A stretch of 62,938 bases of DNA, taken from contig JANSXZ010000022.1 of the NCBI GenBank assembly GCA_024742705.1, forward strand, positions 1 to 62,938, given 5' to 3'. The notes beneath the pieces are model-generated. The model saw only the letters and a list, made by a program, of their open reading frames with translations. It made no database searches and was not told the origin of the DNA. This stretch comes from Paracoccaceae bacterium (GTDB lineage: Bacteria; Pseudomonadota; Alphaproteobacteria; Rhodobacterales; Rhodobacteraceae). Of the stretch, positions 28,114 through 37,679 are shown in pieces. A program made the translations under genes and the position numbers. Position 1 is the first letter of the stretch. Each line of letters opens with the position of its first letter.

Positions 28114-29988
28114 ATGAGTTCTGAGATCCCTTCGCAGACATCGTCCGGCGGCAGTGCGCGTGTTCTGCTGGCGTGGCTTTGGCGCGGCTATCTGCACAAG
28201 CACCTGGGCCTTCTGGGCATCGCCCTGATCTTCATGCTGATCGAAGGTTCGATGGTCGGCGCGATATCGTACATGATGCAGCCGATGTTCGACGATGTCT
28301 TTGTGGCCGGCAACGAGGCGGCGCTGCGTTGGGTCAGCCTTGCGATGCTGGGGATCTTCGCGGTGCGCGCGGTGGCGGGTGTGGCGCAGAAGGTTCTGCT
28401 GACGCGGATCGCGCAACTGACCGCCGCGGATCTGCGTCTGGACCTTCTGAACCGGCTGATCCGGCAGGACGGCGCCTTTCACCAGACGCATCCGCCGGGG
28501 TTCCTGATCCAGCGGGTGCAATCGGATGTCGATGCGGTCAATATGGTCTGGCGCGCGATCATCACCGGCGCCGGGCGCGACGTGATCGCGCTGGTCATAC
28601 TTCTGGGTGTGGCGATCAACGTCGATTGGAAATGGGCGTTGCTGGCAGGTATCGGCACGCCGCTGATGCTGGCGCCGGCCATCGTGGCCCAGCGCTATGT
28701 GCGCAAGCAGGCGCGCCGGGCGCGCGACCTGGGCGCGGTTCTGGCGACCCGGCTGGACGAGGTGTTCCACGGGATCGTTCCGATCAAGCTGAACGCGCTC
28801 GAGGCATATCAGTCGCGCCGCTACCGCGCGCATACGGATCGGTTTGTCTATGCCGAGGTGCGCGCGTCGCTGGGCACCGCGACCATACCCGGCATGGTCG
28901 ACCTGATGGCGGGGATCGGTTTCATGGGGGTTCTGCTCTATGGCGGTGCCGAAATCATCGCCGGCGAGAAGACCGTGGGCCAGTTCATGAGCTTTTTCAC
29001 CGCCATGGGCCTGGCTTTCGATCCGATGCGCAGGCTGGGGGCGATCAGCGGGCTGTGGCAGATGGCGGCAGCGGCGATCGAGCGCTTGAAAGAGCTGATG
29101 GAGGCGCCGATTTCGCTGGTTTCACCTGAAAATCCGGTGCCCGCGCCGAAGGGCGTGCCCGAGGTGACGCTGGAGGGGGTGACGCTGCGCTATGACGCCA
29201 CCACCGTGCTCGATGGTGTCGATCTGCGCGCCGAGGCCGGCAAGACCACCGCTTTGGTCGGGGCGTCGGGTGCGGGAAAATCATCGGTTTTCAACGTTCT
29301 GACGCGGCTGGTAGATCCACAATCGGGCACCGCGCGGATCGCCGGGGTTGCAGCCGGCGACATGGCTCTGGCGGATCTGCGCGGGCTGTTTTCCGTTGTC
29401 AGCCAGGAGGCGCTGCTGTTCGACGAAACCCTGCGCGAAAACATTCTGCTGGGCCGCAGTGACGTCAGCGACGCAGAGCTTGCACAGGTGCTGGATGCCG
29501 CCCATGTCAGCGATTTTCTGCCCGCCCTGCCCGATGGCCTGGATACGCCGGTGGGCCCGCGCGGATCGGCGCTGTCCGGCGGCCAGCGCCAGCGCGTGGT
29601 GATTGCGCGTGCACTGCTGCGCGACACGCCGATCCTGCTGCTGGACGAGGCGACCAGCGCGCTGGACGCCCAGTCCGAGCGGGTCGTGCAGGCCGCTCTG
29701 GAAAAGCTGTCGGGCGGGCGAACCACCATCGTGATCGCACACCGCCTGGCGACGATCCGCAAGGCCGACAAGATCGTGGTGATGGACAAGGGCCGCGTCG
29801 TTGACGAAGGCACCCACGAGGAATTGCTGGCCCGGCAAGGGATCTATGCCCGGCTCTACCGGTTGCAGTTCGACAAGGATGCAGATGCGCCGCCGCCCGT
29901 GGATGCGGCGCCTGTGGCCGTGGCCCCGGTGCCGGCACCCGAAAACCTGTGGCGGCGGATGCTGGGGCGCGTGGCGGGGCGCGGCTGA
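28114..29988 (+). CDS. MsbA-like ABC exporter (fused permease and ATPase)
   Basis: Half-transporter of 624 residues: six membrane spans (about 28-310), then the ATPase with Walker A GASGAGKSS (about 385), signature LSGGQRQR, Walker B ILLLDEATSALD and the switch His in IAHRL. It resembles lipid flippases of the MsbA family and multidrug exporters. The C-terminal tail is Pro/Ala-rich and variable. No lipid A gene is adjacent, so the substrate is inferred only from family. The convergent partner is a glycosyltransferase. Confidence 0.9.
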   Translation: MSSEIPSQTSSGGSARVLLAWLWRGYLHKHLGLLGIALIFMLIEGSMVGAISYMMQPMFDDVFVAGNEAALRWVSLAMLGIFAVRAVAGVAQKVLLTRIAQLTAADLRLDLLNRLIRQDGAFHQTHPPGFLIQRVQSDVDAVNMVWRAIITGAGRDVIALVILLGVAINVDWKWALLAGIGTPLMLAPAIVAQRYVRKQARRARDLGAVLATRLDEVFHGIVPIKLNALEAYQSRRYRAHTDRFVYAEVRASLGTATIPGMVDLMAGIGFMGVLLYGGAEIIAGEKTVGQFMSFFTAMGLAFDPMRRLGAISGLWQMAAAAIERLKELMEAPISLVSPENPVPAPKGVPEVTLEGVTLRYDATTVLDGVDLRAEAGKTTALVGASGAGKSSVFNVLTRLVDPQSGTARIAGVAAGDMALADLRGLFSVVSQEALLFDETLRENILLGRSDVSDAELAQVLDAAHVSDFLPALPDGLDTPVGPRGSALSGGQRQRVVIARALLRDTPILLLDEATSALDAQSERVVQAALEKLSGGRTTIVIAHRLATIRKADKIVVMDKGRVVDEGTHEELLARQGIYARLYRLQFDKDADAPPPVDAAPVAVAPVPAPENLWRRMLGRVAGRG

Positions 29989-29997
29989 TACCCGCGC

Positions 29998-30013
29998 CGG
30001 CGCAACGGCGCCG
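29998..30013. terminator. Hairpin between ABC exporter and glycosyltransferase
   Basis: CGGCGC-AACG-GCGCCG forms a 6-bp stem in the 30-bp gap between two convergent genes. There is no U-tract, and GC-rich sequence of this kind can pair by chance. Confidence 0.3.
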
Positions 30014-30018
30014 CCGGA

Positions 30019-30702
30019 TCAGCCGTTGTAGGTTTTCGACAGCCGTGCGGGATCGGTGCCGGCAAAATACCGTGCCAGCGTCAGAAGGTTGCGCGTTCCG
30101 CGCCGCAGCCATCCGGCTTTGACGTAGCGCGCCGCAGAGGTATGCGCGCGCACCGGAAGCCCGATCATCGGCCGACCCAGCGCCCGTACCAGCGCGACAT
30201 CCTCCATCAGCGGCTGATCGGGATATCCGCCGGCCGCATGATAGGCCGCAACCGGCACCAGCAACCCCTGGTCGCCGTAAGGCAGCGCGAATATCCGTGC
30301 ACGCAAATTGGCCCAGCCCGCAACCCAGGCCGGCATCGCACCCCTTGCGCGAAACGCCAGCTGGAAATAGGCCGGCGCGGAATTGCCTTCCACCAGATGC
30401 GCGGCCACGGCCTCGGACCAGCCCGGTTCGGGCACCGTGTCCGCGTGCAGCACCAGCAGCCATCGGCCCCTTGCCACCGCCGCGCCGCGCCGCAACTGGC
30501 CACCGCGCGATGCCGGGCCCCGCACGATCACCGCGCCCGCATCGTCGGCGATGGCCAGGGTGGCATCGGTCGATCCGCCATCCGTCACGATCAGTTCACG
30601 CAGGATGCCCCGGTGCAGCCCTTCCATCAATCCGGTGAGACAGCGCGTCAGATCCTTTTCGGAATTAAGCGTGGGGATCAGTATTGAAATTTCCGCCGTC
30701 AT
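30019..30702 (-). CDS. Family 2 glycosyltransferase (TIGR04283-like)
   Basis: GT-A fold enzyme of 227 residues: ISILIPTLNSE (nucleotide binding), ELIVTDGGSTDAT, LLVLHADT (DxD-like metal site) and YGDQGLLV with LMEDVALVRALGR. These features match the TIGR04283 group, which includes enzymes named for arsenosugar biosynthesis. No arsenic gene is near, so that role is doubtful. The third in-frame ATG (30702) is preferred because AAGAG directly precedes it; ATGs at 30723 and 30744 are alternatives. Confidence 0.85.
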   Translation of the reverse strand: MTAEISILIPTLNSEKDLTRCLTGLMEGLHRGILRELIVTDGGSTDATLAIADDAGAVIVRGPASRGGQLRRGAAVARGRWLLVLHADTVPEPGWSEAVAAHLVEGNSAPAYFQLAFRARGAMPAWVAGWANLRARIFALPYGDQGLLVPVAAYHAAGGYPDQPLMEDVALVRALGRPMIGLPVRAHTSAARYVKAGWLRRGTRNLLTLARYFAGTDPARLSKTYNG

Positions 30703-30738
30703 CTCTTTTCCGTCGTCTGCCATGTTCCGCGCTTGCGC

Positions 30739-30777
30739 TTGCACTGCGCGCTTGCACCGTTATCTAGATGCCAGATA
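30739..30777 (+). promoter_or_regulatory. Candidate ygfZ promoter with inverted repeat
   Basis: TTGCAC (30739-30744) and TATCTA (30761-30766) are spaced by 16 nt in the divergent gap. TATCT/AGATA (30761-30765 and 30773-30777) is an inverted repeat over the possible -10 region. The match to consensus is only moderate. Confidence 0.33.
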
Positions 30778-30793
30778 GCAACGGAGTGCCCAT

Positions 30794-31549
30794 ATGACCA
30801 GTCGCCGCATTCTTCTTTTGTCCGGCCGGGACGCGGTGCCGTTCCTTCAGGGCCTGGTGACAAACGATGTCGGAAAACTGGAGGACGGCGGCCTGATCTA
30901 CGCCGCGCTTCTGAGCCCGCAGGGCAAGTATCTTTTCGATTTCTTTCTCAAGCGAAGCGATGCCGGCGTGCTGCTGGATGTGGCGGAACCGGCCGCCGAT
31001 GCGCTGGTGCGGCGGCTGGGCATGTACAGGCTGCGGGCGGATGTACAAATCGCCCCCGCCGGGCTGCACCTGCAACGCGGCACCGGCCCCGCGCCGGACG
31101 GCGCCGACCCCGATCCGAGGCACCCGCAGATGGGTTGGCGCGCCTATACCGAAGCACCCGAAGCCGACGACGGCACCGATTGGCAGGCGTTGCGGGTGGC
31201 GCATCTGATCCCCGAGACCGGCATCGAACTGACCGGAGATACGTTCATCCTGGAAGCGGGTTTCGAGCGGCTGAAGGGCGTCGATTTCCGCAAGGGGTGC
31301 TATGTCGGACAGGAGGTGACGGCGCGCATGAAGCACAAGACCACACTGCGCAAGGGCCTCGCGCTGGTCGAGATCTCGGGCGCGGCCGAGCCGGGCACCG
31401 AGATCACCGCCGGGGGCAAGCCCGCCGGGCTGCTGCACAGCCGGGCGGGCGACCGCGCGCTGGCCTACCTGCGCTACGACAGGGCAACCGGCCAGATCGA
31501 CGCCGGTGGCGCGAATTTGCGCATTCTGGCCACGCCCTTCGACACCTAA
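30794..31549 (+). CDS. ygfZ: Folate-binding protein YgfZ (iron-sulfur cluster maintenance)
   Basis: Protein of 251 residues related to the T-protein of glycine cleavage and to mitochondrial IBA57/CAF17. The signature KGCYVGQEVTARMKHK with its conserved Cys is complete. It binds tetrahydrofolate and helps repair or build certain Fe-S enzymes. GGAG 7 nt upstream supports the ATG. It is divergent from the glycosyltransferase and followed by a small conserved gene. Confidence 0.93.
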   Translation: MTSRRILLLSGRDAVPFLQGLVTNDVGKLEDGGLIYAALLSPQGKYLFDFFLKRSDAGVLLDVAEPAADALVRRLGMYRLRADVQIAPAGLHLQRGTGPAPDGADPDPRHPQMGWRAYTEAPEADDGTDWQALRVAHLIPETGIELTGDTFILEAGFERLKGVDFRKGCYVGQEVTARMKHKTTLRKGLALVEISGAAEPGTEITAGGKPAGLLHSRAGDRALAYLRYDRATGQIDAGGANLRILATPFDT

Positions 31550-31638
31550 GGGGCCAAACGCGGAAATGTCGGGTTTGACGGCTGGAATGTCGCAACAGAA
31601 AGGCTATGTGCTGACCAAGCAACAACGGGAATCGCACC

Positions 31639-31902
31639 ATGCCGAAATTCAACCGCAGTTTCGAGTTGACCATTGCCGACGTCGAACTGATCGAGACCGC
31701 GCTGCAAAAGCGCAAGAAGGATCTGTCGCTTCGACGGCTTTCGCTCTTGTCGAACGCCGATGCAGGTGGCGACGATGCGACCGAGTTGCAGGGCCTCAAC
31801 GCGGCATTGGGCGATATTCACGACCTGCTTGGCCGGCTGCACAATCAGAAGATCTTTTACCGGCCCGACGCGGTATCGAACGCGCCCTACGTCAGCGGCT
31901 GA
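31639..31902 (+). CDS. Small conserved cytoplasmic protein, unknown function
   Basis: Protein of 87 residues with no membrane span or signal peptide. The N-terminal part (FELTIADVELIETALQKRKK) and the Leu-rich middle look helical, with a possible short coiled coil from 18 to 70. The tail ends FYRPDAVSNAPYVSG. GGGAA precedes the ATG. It lies 89 bp behind ygfZ on the same strand. I recognise it only as a conserved hypothetical of this bacterial family. Confidence 0.7.
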   Translation: MPKFNRSFELTIADVELIETALQKRKKDLSLRRLSLLSNADAGGDDATELQGLNAALGDIHDLLGRLHNQKIFYRPDAVSNAPYVSG

Positions 31903-31978
31903 GCCGCACCCGCCGGCCGCTGCGCAACGTCACGGGCCGCGCAGGACGGGTGTGTCGGGCGCGGGTGGCGATAGTGGG

Positions 31979-32012
31979 AGCCTCCGGCGGGGATATTTGG
32001 GGCGAAAGGAAG
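31979..32012 (+). repeat. 3'-end repeat core, copy 5
   Basis: CCTCCGGCGGGGATATTT plus GGGGCGAAAGGAAG, identical to the copy at 21087 and to the reverse of 1734-1763. It is 76 nt after the small conserved gene, in the convergent gap with yebC. No hairpin is evident in front of it. Confidence 0.8.
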
Positions 32013-32049
32013 GGGCGGGCGCGCCTCGAGGGTTTGGCCTTGCGTCTTC

Positions 32050-32790
32050 TCAGAGCTGCGCCATCACGTCATCGGTGGCATCGAAGTTCGAGGTGACGCG
32101 CTGAACGTCATCGTCGTCTTCCAGGGCGTCAAGGAGCTTCATCAGCTTCTCCATGCCCTCGAGATCCATCTCCGTGGTGATGTTGGGCTTCCACACCAGT
32201 TTTGTGCTTTCGCTTTCTCCCAGATCGGATTCGAGTGCGGTGGCCACATCGTTCAGGTCGGTGTCGGCGCACCAGATGACGTGGCCGTCTTCCGAGCTTT
32301 CGACATCTTCGGCGCCGGCCTCGATGGCCGCCATCATCACGGTGTCGGCGTCGCCTGCCGTTGCCGGGTAGGTGATCTCGCCCTTGCGGTCGAACATGTA
32401 GCCCACGCTGCCGGTTTCGCCGAGGTTGCCGCCGTTCTTGGTGAAGGTCGAGCGGACGTTAGAGGCGGTGCGGTTGCGGTTGTCGGTCATCGCCTCGACG
32501 ATAATGGCGACGCCGCCGGGGCCGTAGCCCTCATAGCGGATGTCTTCGTAATCGTCGCCCTCGCCGGCCTGGCTTTTCTTGATCGCGCGTTCGATCACGT
32601 CTTTCGGGACCGACTGAGATTTGGCTTCCTTGACCGCGAGGCGCAGGCGCGGGTTCTTGTCGGGGTCGGGATCGCCCATCTTGGCGGCGACGGTGATTTC
32701 CTTGCTGAGCTTTGAGAACAGTTTCGCGCGCACCGAATCCTGACGGTTCTTTCGGTGCTGGATGTTCGCCCATTTCGAGTGGCCGGCCAT
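32050..32790 (-). CDS. YebC/PmpR family protein (transcription or translation factor)
   Basis: Cytoplasmic protein of 246 residues. The N-terminal [18 protein letters not shown] is diagnostic for the YebC family, and the acidic C-terminal domain ([16 protein letters not shown]) is normal. Members have been described as DNA-binding regulators and, more recently, as helpers of translation at proline-rich or stalled sites. ATG 32790 is fixed by the family N-terminus. It is alone on its strand, divergent from the SLC13 permease. Confidence 0.95.
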   Translation of the reverse strand: MAGHSKWANIQHRKNRQDSVRAKLFSKLSKEITVAAKMGDPDPDKNPRLRLAVKEAKSQSVPKDVIERAIKKSQAGEGDDYEDIRYEGYGPGGVAIIVEAMTDNRNRTASNVRSTFTKNGGNLGETGSVGYMFDRKGEITYPATAGDADTVMMAAIEAGAEDVESSEDGHVIWCADTDLNDVATALESDLGESESTKLVWKPNITTEMDLEGMEKLMKLLDALEDDDDVQRVTSNFDATDDVMAQL

Positions 32791-32905
32791 GGTGCGTTCC
32801 TTTGCAAACTCGGGATTGGCGCCCATATAGCCGCCCCGGCACCGAGGTTTCAAGGCTTCGCGGAGCGGGTCTTGTCCGCGGCCCGCAAGGCGTTAGTGTG
32901 GGTGG

Positions 32906-34678
32906 GTGAGCAACGATCAGATCATTCTCTTTGCCTTGTTCGGCGCCGTCTTCGGGATGTTGCTGTGGGGGCGTCTGCGCTATGACCTTGTGGCTTTCGC
33001 GGCGCTTCTGGCCGGCGTGGTTCTGGGGGTGGTGCCGGGCCAGGATGCCTTTGCCGGCTTTGGGCATCCGGCCACCGTGGTGGTGGCGCTGGTGCTGGTG
33101 GTATCGGCGGGGCTGGTTCGGTCGGGCGCGGTGCTGTTGATCACCCGCACGCTGGTTGATGCGGGCCGCAGCCTGGGGCGGCATATCGCATTGATGGGGC
33201 TGATCGGCGCGGTTCTGTCGGCTTTCATGAACAACGTCGCAGCACTGGCGCTGTTGATGCCGGTGGACATCCAGACCGCGCGCAAGGCCGGGCGGGCGGC
33301 CAGCCTTTCGCTGATGCCGCTGAGTTTCGCCACCATTCTGGGTGGCATGGCCACGTTGATCGGGACGCCGCCCAACATCATCATCGCCGCGATCCGCGAG
33401 GACACGCTGGGCACGCCTTTCGCGATGTTCGATTTCGCGCCGGTGGGCGGTCTGGCGGCGCTGAGCGGGCTGGCCTTTGTCGCCCTTGTGGGCTGGCGCC
33501 TGGTGCCGCAGCGCCAGACCGGGCTGGACGCGGCGGCCGACGGCGCCGATTACATCGCCGAACTGGTGGTGCCCGAGGACTGGCCCCGGATCGGCGCGCC
33601 CTTGTCCGACCTCGACCCGATGGCGGCGCAGGCGGATGTGGCGGTGCTGTGGATGATCCGTGACGGCGCGCGCCACACCGTGGCCGCGCGCGACGCGGTG
33701 CTTCAGGCCGGCGACGCGCTGGTGCTCGAGGCGTCGCCCGCGGCACTGGATGAATTCCGCGCGGCCACCGGGCTGGGCTTTGGCACGCGTCCGCGCCAGC
33801 CCGCGCCAACGGCGGCGGACGCCGGCCTGGAGGTGATCGAGGTGGTGGTGCCCGAGGGCGCGCGCATCGCCGGCAAGACCGCGCAGAGCGTCGGGCTGGG
33901 CTGGCGCAGGCATACGGTGCTTCTGGGGCTGTCGCGGCAGGGCCAGAAGCTGGGAGACCGGCTGCGCCGGACCAAGATACGCCCCGGCGATATCCTGTTG
34001 CTGCTGTGCCCGCGCGATACCGCCCAGGAGGTGACCGAGTGGCTGGGCTGCCTGCCGCTGGCCGAACGTGGGCTGGCGGTGACGGCGGATGACAAGGTAT
34101 GGCTGGCCATCGGCTTGTTCGCGGCGGCGGTGATCGCGGCATCGGTGGGTTTGTTGTATCTGCCGATCGCGCTGGGGCTGGTTGTGGTGTGCTATGTTCT
34201 GGCGCGCATCGTGCCCTGGTCAGAACTCTACGACCATATCGAATGGCCCGTCGTGGTCTTGCTGGGATCGATGATCCCGCTGGGGGCGGCGCTCGAACAA
34301 TCCGGTGGCACCGAACTGATCGCCGGCGCGCTGATCGCGGCCACCGCAGGGATGCCGCCGTGGATCATCCTGACCGTTCTGATGGCGGTCACTATGACGT
34401 TGTCGGACGTGCTGAACAACACCGCGACCACCATCGTCGCGGCGCCTGTTGGCATCCAGATGGCGCTTAGCCTGGGGGTGTCGCCCGACCCCTTCCTGAT
34501 GGCGGTGGCGGTTGCGGCCTCGTCGGCGTTCCTGACGCCGATCGGGCACAAGAACAACACGCTGATCCTGGGGCCGGGCGGATTCCGGTTTGGCGACTAC
34601 TGGCGGCTGGGCCTGCCGCTGGAGATCCTGATCGTGGCCGTGACGATCCCGGCGATCCTGCTGTTCTGGCCGCTTTAG
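32906..34678 (+). CDS. SLC13/DASS-type permease with TrkA_C domains
   Basis: Membrane transporter of 590 residues. N-terminal and C-terminal blocks of spans contain the repeated PLSFATILGGMATLIGTPPN and SSAFLTPIGHKNNTLILGPG segments of the SLC13 (divalent anion:Na+ symporter) superfamily. Between them are two cytoplasmic RCK-C/TrkA_C domains (about 215-295 and 310-395). Such proteins take up sulfate, dicarboxylates or related anions; the substrate is not readable. GTG start at 32906. The next gene begins directly after its stop. Confidence 0.9.
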   Translation: MSNDQIILFALFGAVFGMLLWGRLRYDLVAFAALLAGVVLGVVPGQDAFAGFGHPATVVVALVLVVSAGLVRSGAVLLITRTLVDAGRSLGRHIALMGLIGAVLSAFMNNVAALALLMPVDIQTARKAGRAASLSLMPLSFATILGGMATLIGTPPNIIIAAIREDTLGTPFAMFDFAPVGGLAALSGLAFVALVGWRLVPQRQTGLDAAADGADYIAELVVPEDWPRIGAPLSDLDPMAAQADVAVLWMIRDGARHTVAARDAVLQAGDALVLEASPAALDEFRAATGLGFGTRPRQPAPTAADAGLEVIEVVVPEGARIAGKTAQSVGLGWRRHTVLLGLSRQGQKLGDRLRRTKIRPGDILLLLCPRDTAQEVTEWLGCLPLAERGLAVTADDKVWLAIGLFAAAVIAASVGLLYLPIALGLVVVCYVLARIVPWSELYDHIEWPVVVLLGSMIPLGAALEQSGGTELIAGALIAATAGMPPWIILTVLMAVTMTLSDVLNNTATTIVAAPVGIQMALSLGVSPDPFLMAVAVAASSAFLTPIGHKNNTLILGPGGFRFGDYWRLGLPLEILIVAVTIPAILLFWPL

Positions 34679-35848
34679 ATGACACTGGAAGACACCATCC
34701 GCCGGGTCGCGGCGCGCAACCGGATCGCGCTGGCCCCCGGCGAACTGGCCGAACTGCGCGCGGCGCCGGCCGATCACGCCCTGGCGATCAAGGTGCTGGC
34801 GGCGCATTTCTTCAACGCGGGCGCGTTCGACACGGCGCTGGAATACGCCAGGCGCAGTGCCGATCTGGAACGCAGCCGCGAGGCCGAAAACAATCTGATC
34901 GCGGCGCTGGCGCGGGCCGGGCGCATCCCCGAGGCGATCGCCCGCGCCGGCCTGTCCGACAGCCCGCTGAGCGATCTCGACCGCGCCTCGCATCTCTCCG
35001 AGCTTTTCGCGCGCACATCCGACAGCGAAGCCTGCCGTGCCTGGGGCCGCCGGGCGCTGCACCTGAAGGACGCCGAGGCACCGGCCACCCCGCAACGGGG
35101 CGCGCCGGTGTTGCACCGGTTCGATCCCGCCCGCCCCGAGCGCAATGTCATCGCCTTTTCGCTGTTTGGCACAGCCGCCAGATACCGCGAGGGGGCGCTG
35201 CGCAACGCCCAGGTGGCACCCTATCTCTACCCCGGCTGGAGCGTTCGGTTCTACATCGATGACGCCTTGCCGCGCGACACCCGGGCCGCCTTGCTGGACG
35301 AAGGCGCCCAGTTGCGCAGGGTCGAGGGGATGCCGCGCGACCGCTTCGGTCTGTTCTGGCGGTTTCTGGTCGAGGACGATCCACAGGTGGATCTGTACCT
35401 GTGCCGCGATGCCGATGCGGTGGTCAACATTCGCGAACGCATGGCGGTGCAGCAATGGCTCGAATCCGGGCAGCCGTTTCATGTGATGCGCGATTTCGGC
35501 AGCCATTCGGAACTGGTGCTGGCGGGGATGTGGGGCGCGCACCGCGGCAACATCGGCGACATGACGGCGCGGATCCTGCGCCACGAACGGGCGCGGCGCG
35601 GCGTCGTGAACAGCCGGATTGCCGATCAACTGTTCCTGCGCCGCGAAATCTGGCCGCTGATGCGCGACAGGACGTGCTGTCACGATGCGGTGTTCGGCCA
35701 CGGCGCCACGCACAGCCTGCCACCCGGTTTCGCCCTGCCCGGCAACATGCATGTCGGCCAGGACGATGGCAGCCGGCGCGCGGCCGCGCGCCGGGCCGCC
35801 CTGCCGGACGCCACGCCCGACAAGACCCCGGAGGGTGGCGCGGCTTGA
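34679..35848 (+). CDS. Uncharacterised protein: TPR-like N-terminus plus glycosyltransferase-like domain
   Basis: Cytoplasmic protein of 389 residues. The first 125 residues are Ala-rich helices (AGAFDTALEYARRSADLERS, and similar) resembling TPR repeats. From about 155 the sequence reads FSLFGTAARYREGALRNAQ, YLYPGWSVRFYIDDALP, LFWRFLVEDD and LCRDADAVVN, which looks like a GT-A type nucleotide-sugar domain with a DAD metal site. The Lys/Pro-rich tail is disordered. Its ATG follows the stop of the SLC13 gene with no gap, so the two are coupled. Function unknown; transfer of a sugar is inference. Confidence 0.7.
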   Translation: MTLEDTIRRVAARNRIALAPGELAELRAAPADHALAIKVLAAHFFNAGAFDTALEYARRSADLERSREAENNLIAALARAGRIPEAIARAGLSDSPLSDLDRASHLSELFARTSDSEACRAWGRRALHLKDAEAPATPQRGAPVLHRFDPARPERNVIAFSLFGTAARYREGALRNAQVAPYLYPGWSVRFYIDDALPRDTRAALLDEGAQLRRVEGMPRDRFGLFWRFLVEDDPQVDLYLCRDADAVVNIRERMAVQQWLESGQPFHVMRDFGSHSELVLAGMWGAHRGNIGDMTARILRHERARRGVVNSRIADQLFLRREIWPLMRDRTCCHDAVFGHGATHSLPPGFALPGNMHVGQDDGSRRAAARRAALPDATPDKTPEGGAA

Positions 35849-35863
35849 TCGCCGCGAAACCGC

Positions 35864-37642
35864 CTAGAGTGGCCAGAGCAGCGGGATCAGCGCCGATGCG
35901 ATCAACCCGACGCTGAGGTTCAGCGGAATACCCGCGCGCATGAAATCGGTGAACCGGTAGCCACCCGGACCATAGACCAGCATGTTGGTCTGATAGCCGA
36001 TGGGCGTTGCGAAGCTGGCGCTCGCGGCGACCATCACGGCCACCACAAGGGCCCGCGGGTCGATGCCCATGGCCTGGGCCAGCCCGATGGCAATGGGCGT
36101 GACCACCACGGCCACCGCGTTGTTCGACACAAGTTCGGTCAGAACCGATGTCAGCAGATAGACCGCCCAGACAATCGCGAAGGGGGGCAACATCGAAAGG
36201 AACGGCGCCGCGCCCGAAACGATCAACTGCACGGCACCCGACGATTCCAGCGCCGCGCCAATCGCCAGCATCGCGAAGATCAACGCCAGCAACCGCCCGT
36301 CGACAAACGAAAACGCCTCGTCCGCATCAATGCAGCGTGTCACCAGAACCGTCGCCACCGCAAGGATCGCCAGCAACAGGATCGGCGCAACACCCAGCGC
36401 CGCCAACACGACGATGGCCACCAGAACCGCCACCGCGATCGGGGCATGGCCACGCCGGAACGCCTTGGCGGAAGGCTGCGAGACATCGACCAGATCGGTA
36501 TCCACCGCCAGCCTCTGGATATCGGCCGGCGCGCCCTCAAGCAGCAGCGTATCGCCGACGCGCACGATCAGATCGTCCATCTGCCGCCCGATGTTCTGGT
36601 TGCGCCGGTGCACAGCCAGCGGATAGACGCCATAGCGCCGTCGCAGCCGCAGCGCCCCCAGCGAGCGGCCCACCATCTTGCAGCCCGGCGTTATCAGAAC
36701 CTCGACCGTCGAAGTCTCGACCGCCGAAACCTGATCGACCCGGCGCAGCGACTTGTCGCGCTGCAGGCTGAGAAGCTCGGTCATCTGTGTACGCAGCACA
36801 ACCCGGTCGCCCAGTTCCAGCTTGACCCCCTTCAGGTCGCGGCGCAGCGACATGTCGCCCCGGATCACATCGACCAGCCGGACGCCTTCGCGTTTGAACA
36901 ACTGCACGCCCAGCACCTCGCGGCCGATCAGGTTGCTGTCGGGCGGGATCACCGCCTCGGTAAAGAACCGCATCTTCGACTTGTCGCTCAGCAGGCTGGC
37001 CATGCTGTCGCGTTCGGGCAGCAGGCGCGGGCCGAGAAAGCGCAGATAAATCATGCCCCAGGCCACCAGGACCACCGCCAGGGGCGTAACCTCGAAGATC
37101 CCGAAAGGCGCCAACCCCTGGGTCCGCGACACCCCGTCGACCAACAGGTTCGTCGATGTGCCGATCAGCGTCAGCGTGCCCCCCAGAATCGCCGCATAGC
37201 TGAGCGGGATCAAAAGCTTGCTGGCTGGTATGCCGAGACTGCGCGCCAGTTGCACGAAGACCGGGATCATCACCACCACGACAGGCGTGTTCGATACGAA
37301 GGCCGAAGCGACCACCACGAAGACCATCAGCAGCCCGATGGCCAGCCGCGGGTTGTTTCCGGCGCGCGATTCGGCCTGCGAGGTGAAAGCGTCCAGCGCG
37401 CCGGTCCTGACCAGCGCGCCCATCAGGATGAACATCGCCGCGATGGTCCAGGGTGCCGGGTTCGCCAGCACCGCAACCGCCTGCGCATAGGGCAGCACCC
37501 CCAGCGCCAGCAACACCGCGACACCGGAAATCGCCACCACCTCGGTCGGGAAGGTTTCGCGCAGGAACATCACGAACATCGCCGCGACGACCGTCAGCGT
37601 CGCCAGGGCGCCATATGCCCCTGTCCAGTCGATCCACGCCAT
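35864..37642 (-). CDS. Second SLC13-type permease with TrkA_C domains
   Basis: Permease of 592 residues. SYAAILGGTLTLIGTSTNLL and ASFATPIGYQTNMLVYGPGG are the paired SLC13 motifs, with two RCK-C domains in between (about 210-290 and 300-385). ATG 37642 was chosen because the hydrophobic first span follows and GGGGA lies 9 nt upstream; the longer open frame is Arg-rich and looks non-coding. It is convergent with the first SLC13/TPR pair and differs from that paralogue in length and sequence. Possible substrates are sulfate or other oxyanions. Confidence 0.9.
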   Translation of the reverse strand: MAWIDWTGAYGALATLTVVAAMFVMFLRETFPTEVVAISGVAVLLALGVLPYAQAVAVLANPAPWTIAAMFILMGALVRTGALDAFTSQAESRAGNNPRLAIGLLMVFVVVASAFVSNTPVVVVMIPVFVQLARSLGIPASKLLIPLSYAAILGGTLTLIGTSTNLLVDGVSRTQGLAPFGIFEVTPLAVVLVAWGMIYLRFLGPRLLPERDSMASLLSDKSKMRFFTEAVIPPDSNLIGREVLGVQLFKREGVRLVDVIRGDMSLRRDLKGVKLELGDRVVLRTQMTELLSLQRDKSLRRVDQVSAVETSTVEVLITPGCKMVGRSLGALRLRRRYGVYPLAVHRRNQNIGRQMDDLIVRVGDTLLLEGAPADIQRLAVDTDLVDVSQPSAKAFRRGHAPIAVAVLVAIVVLAALGVAPILLLAILAVATVLVTRCIDADEAFSFVDGRLLALIFAMLAIGAALESSGAVQLIVSGAAPFLSMLPPFAIVWAVYLLTSVLTELVSNNAVAVVVTPIAIGLAQAMGIDPRALVVAVMVAASASFATPIGYQTNMLVYGPGGYRFTDFMRAGIPLNLSVGLIASALIPLLWPL

Positions 37643-37679
37643 TGCCCGATTGTCCCCTGATCGCCCGCGCGCCCGCGGA

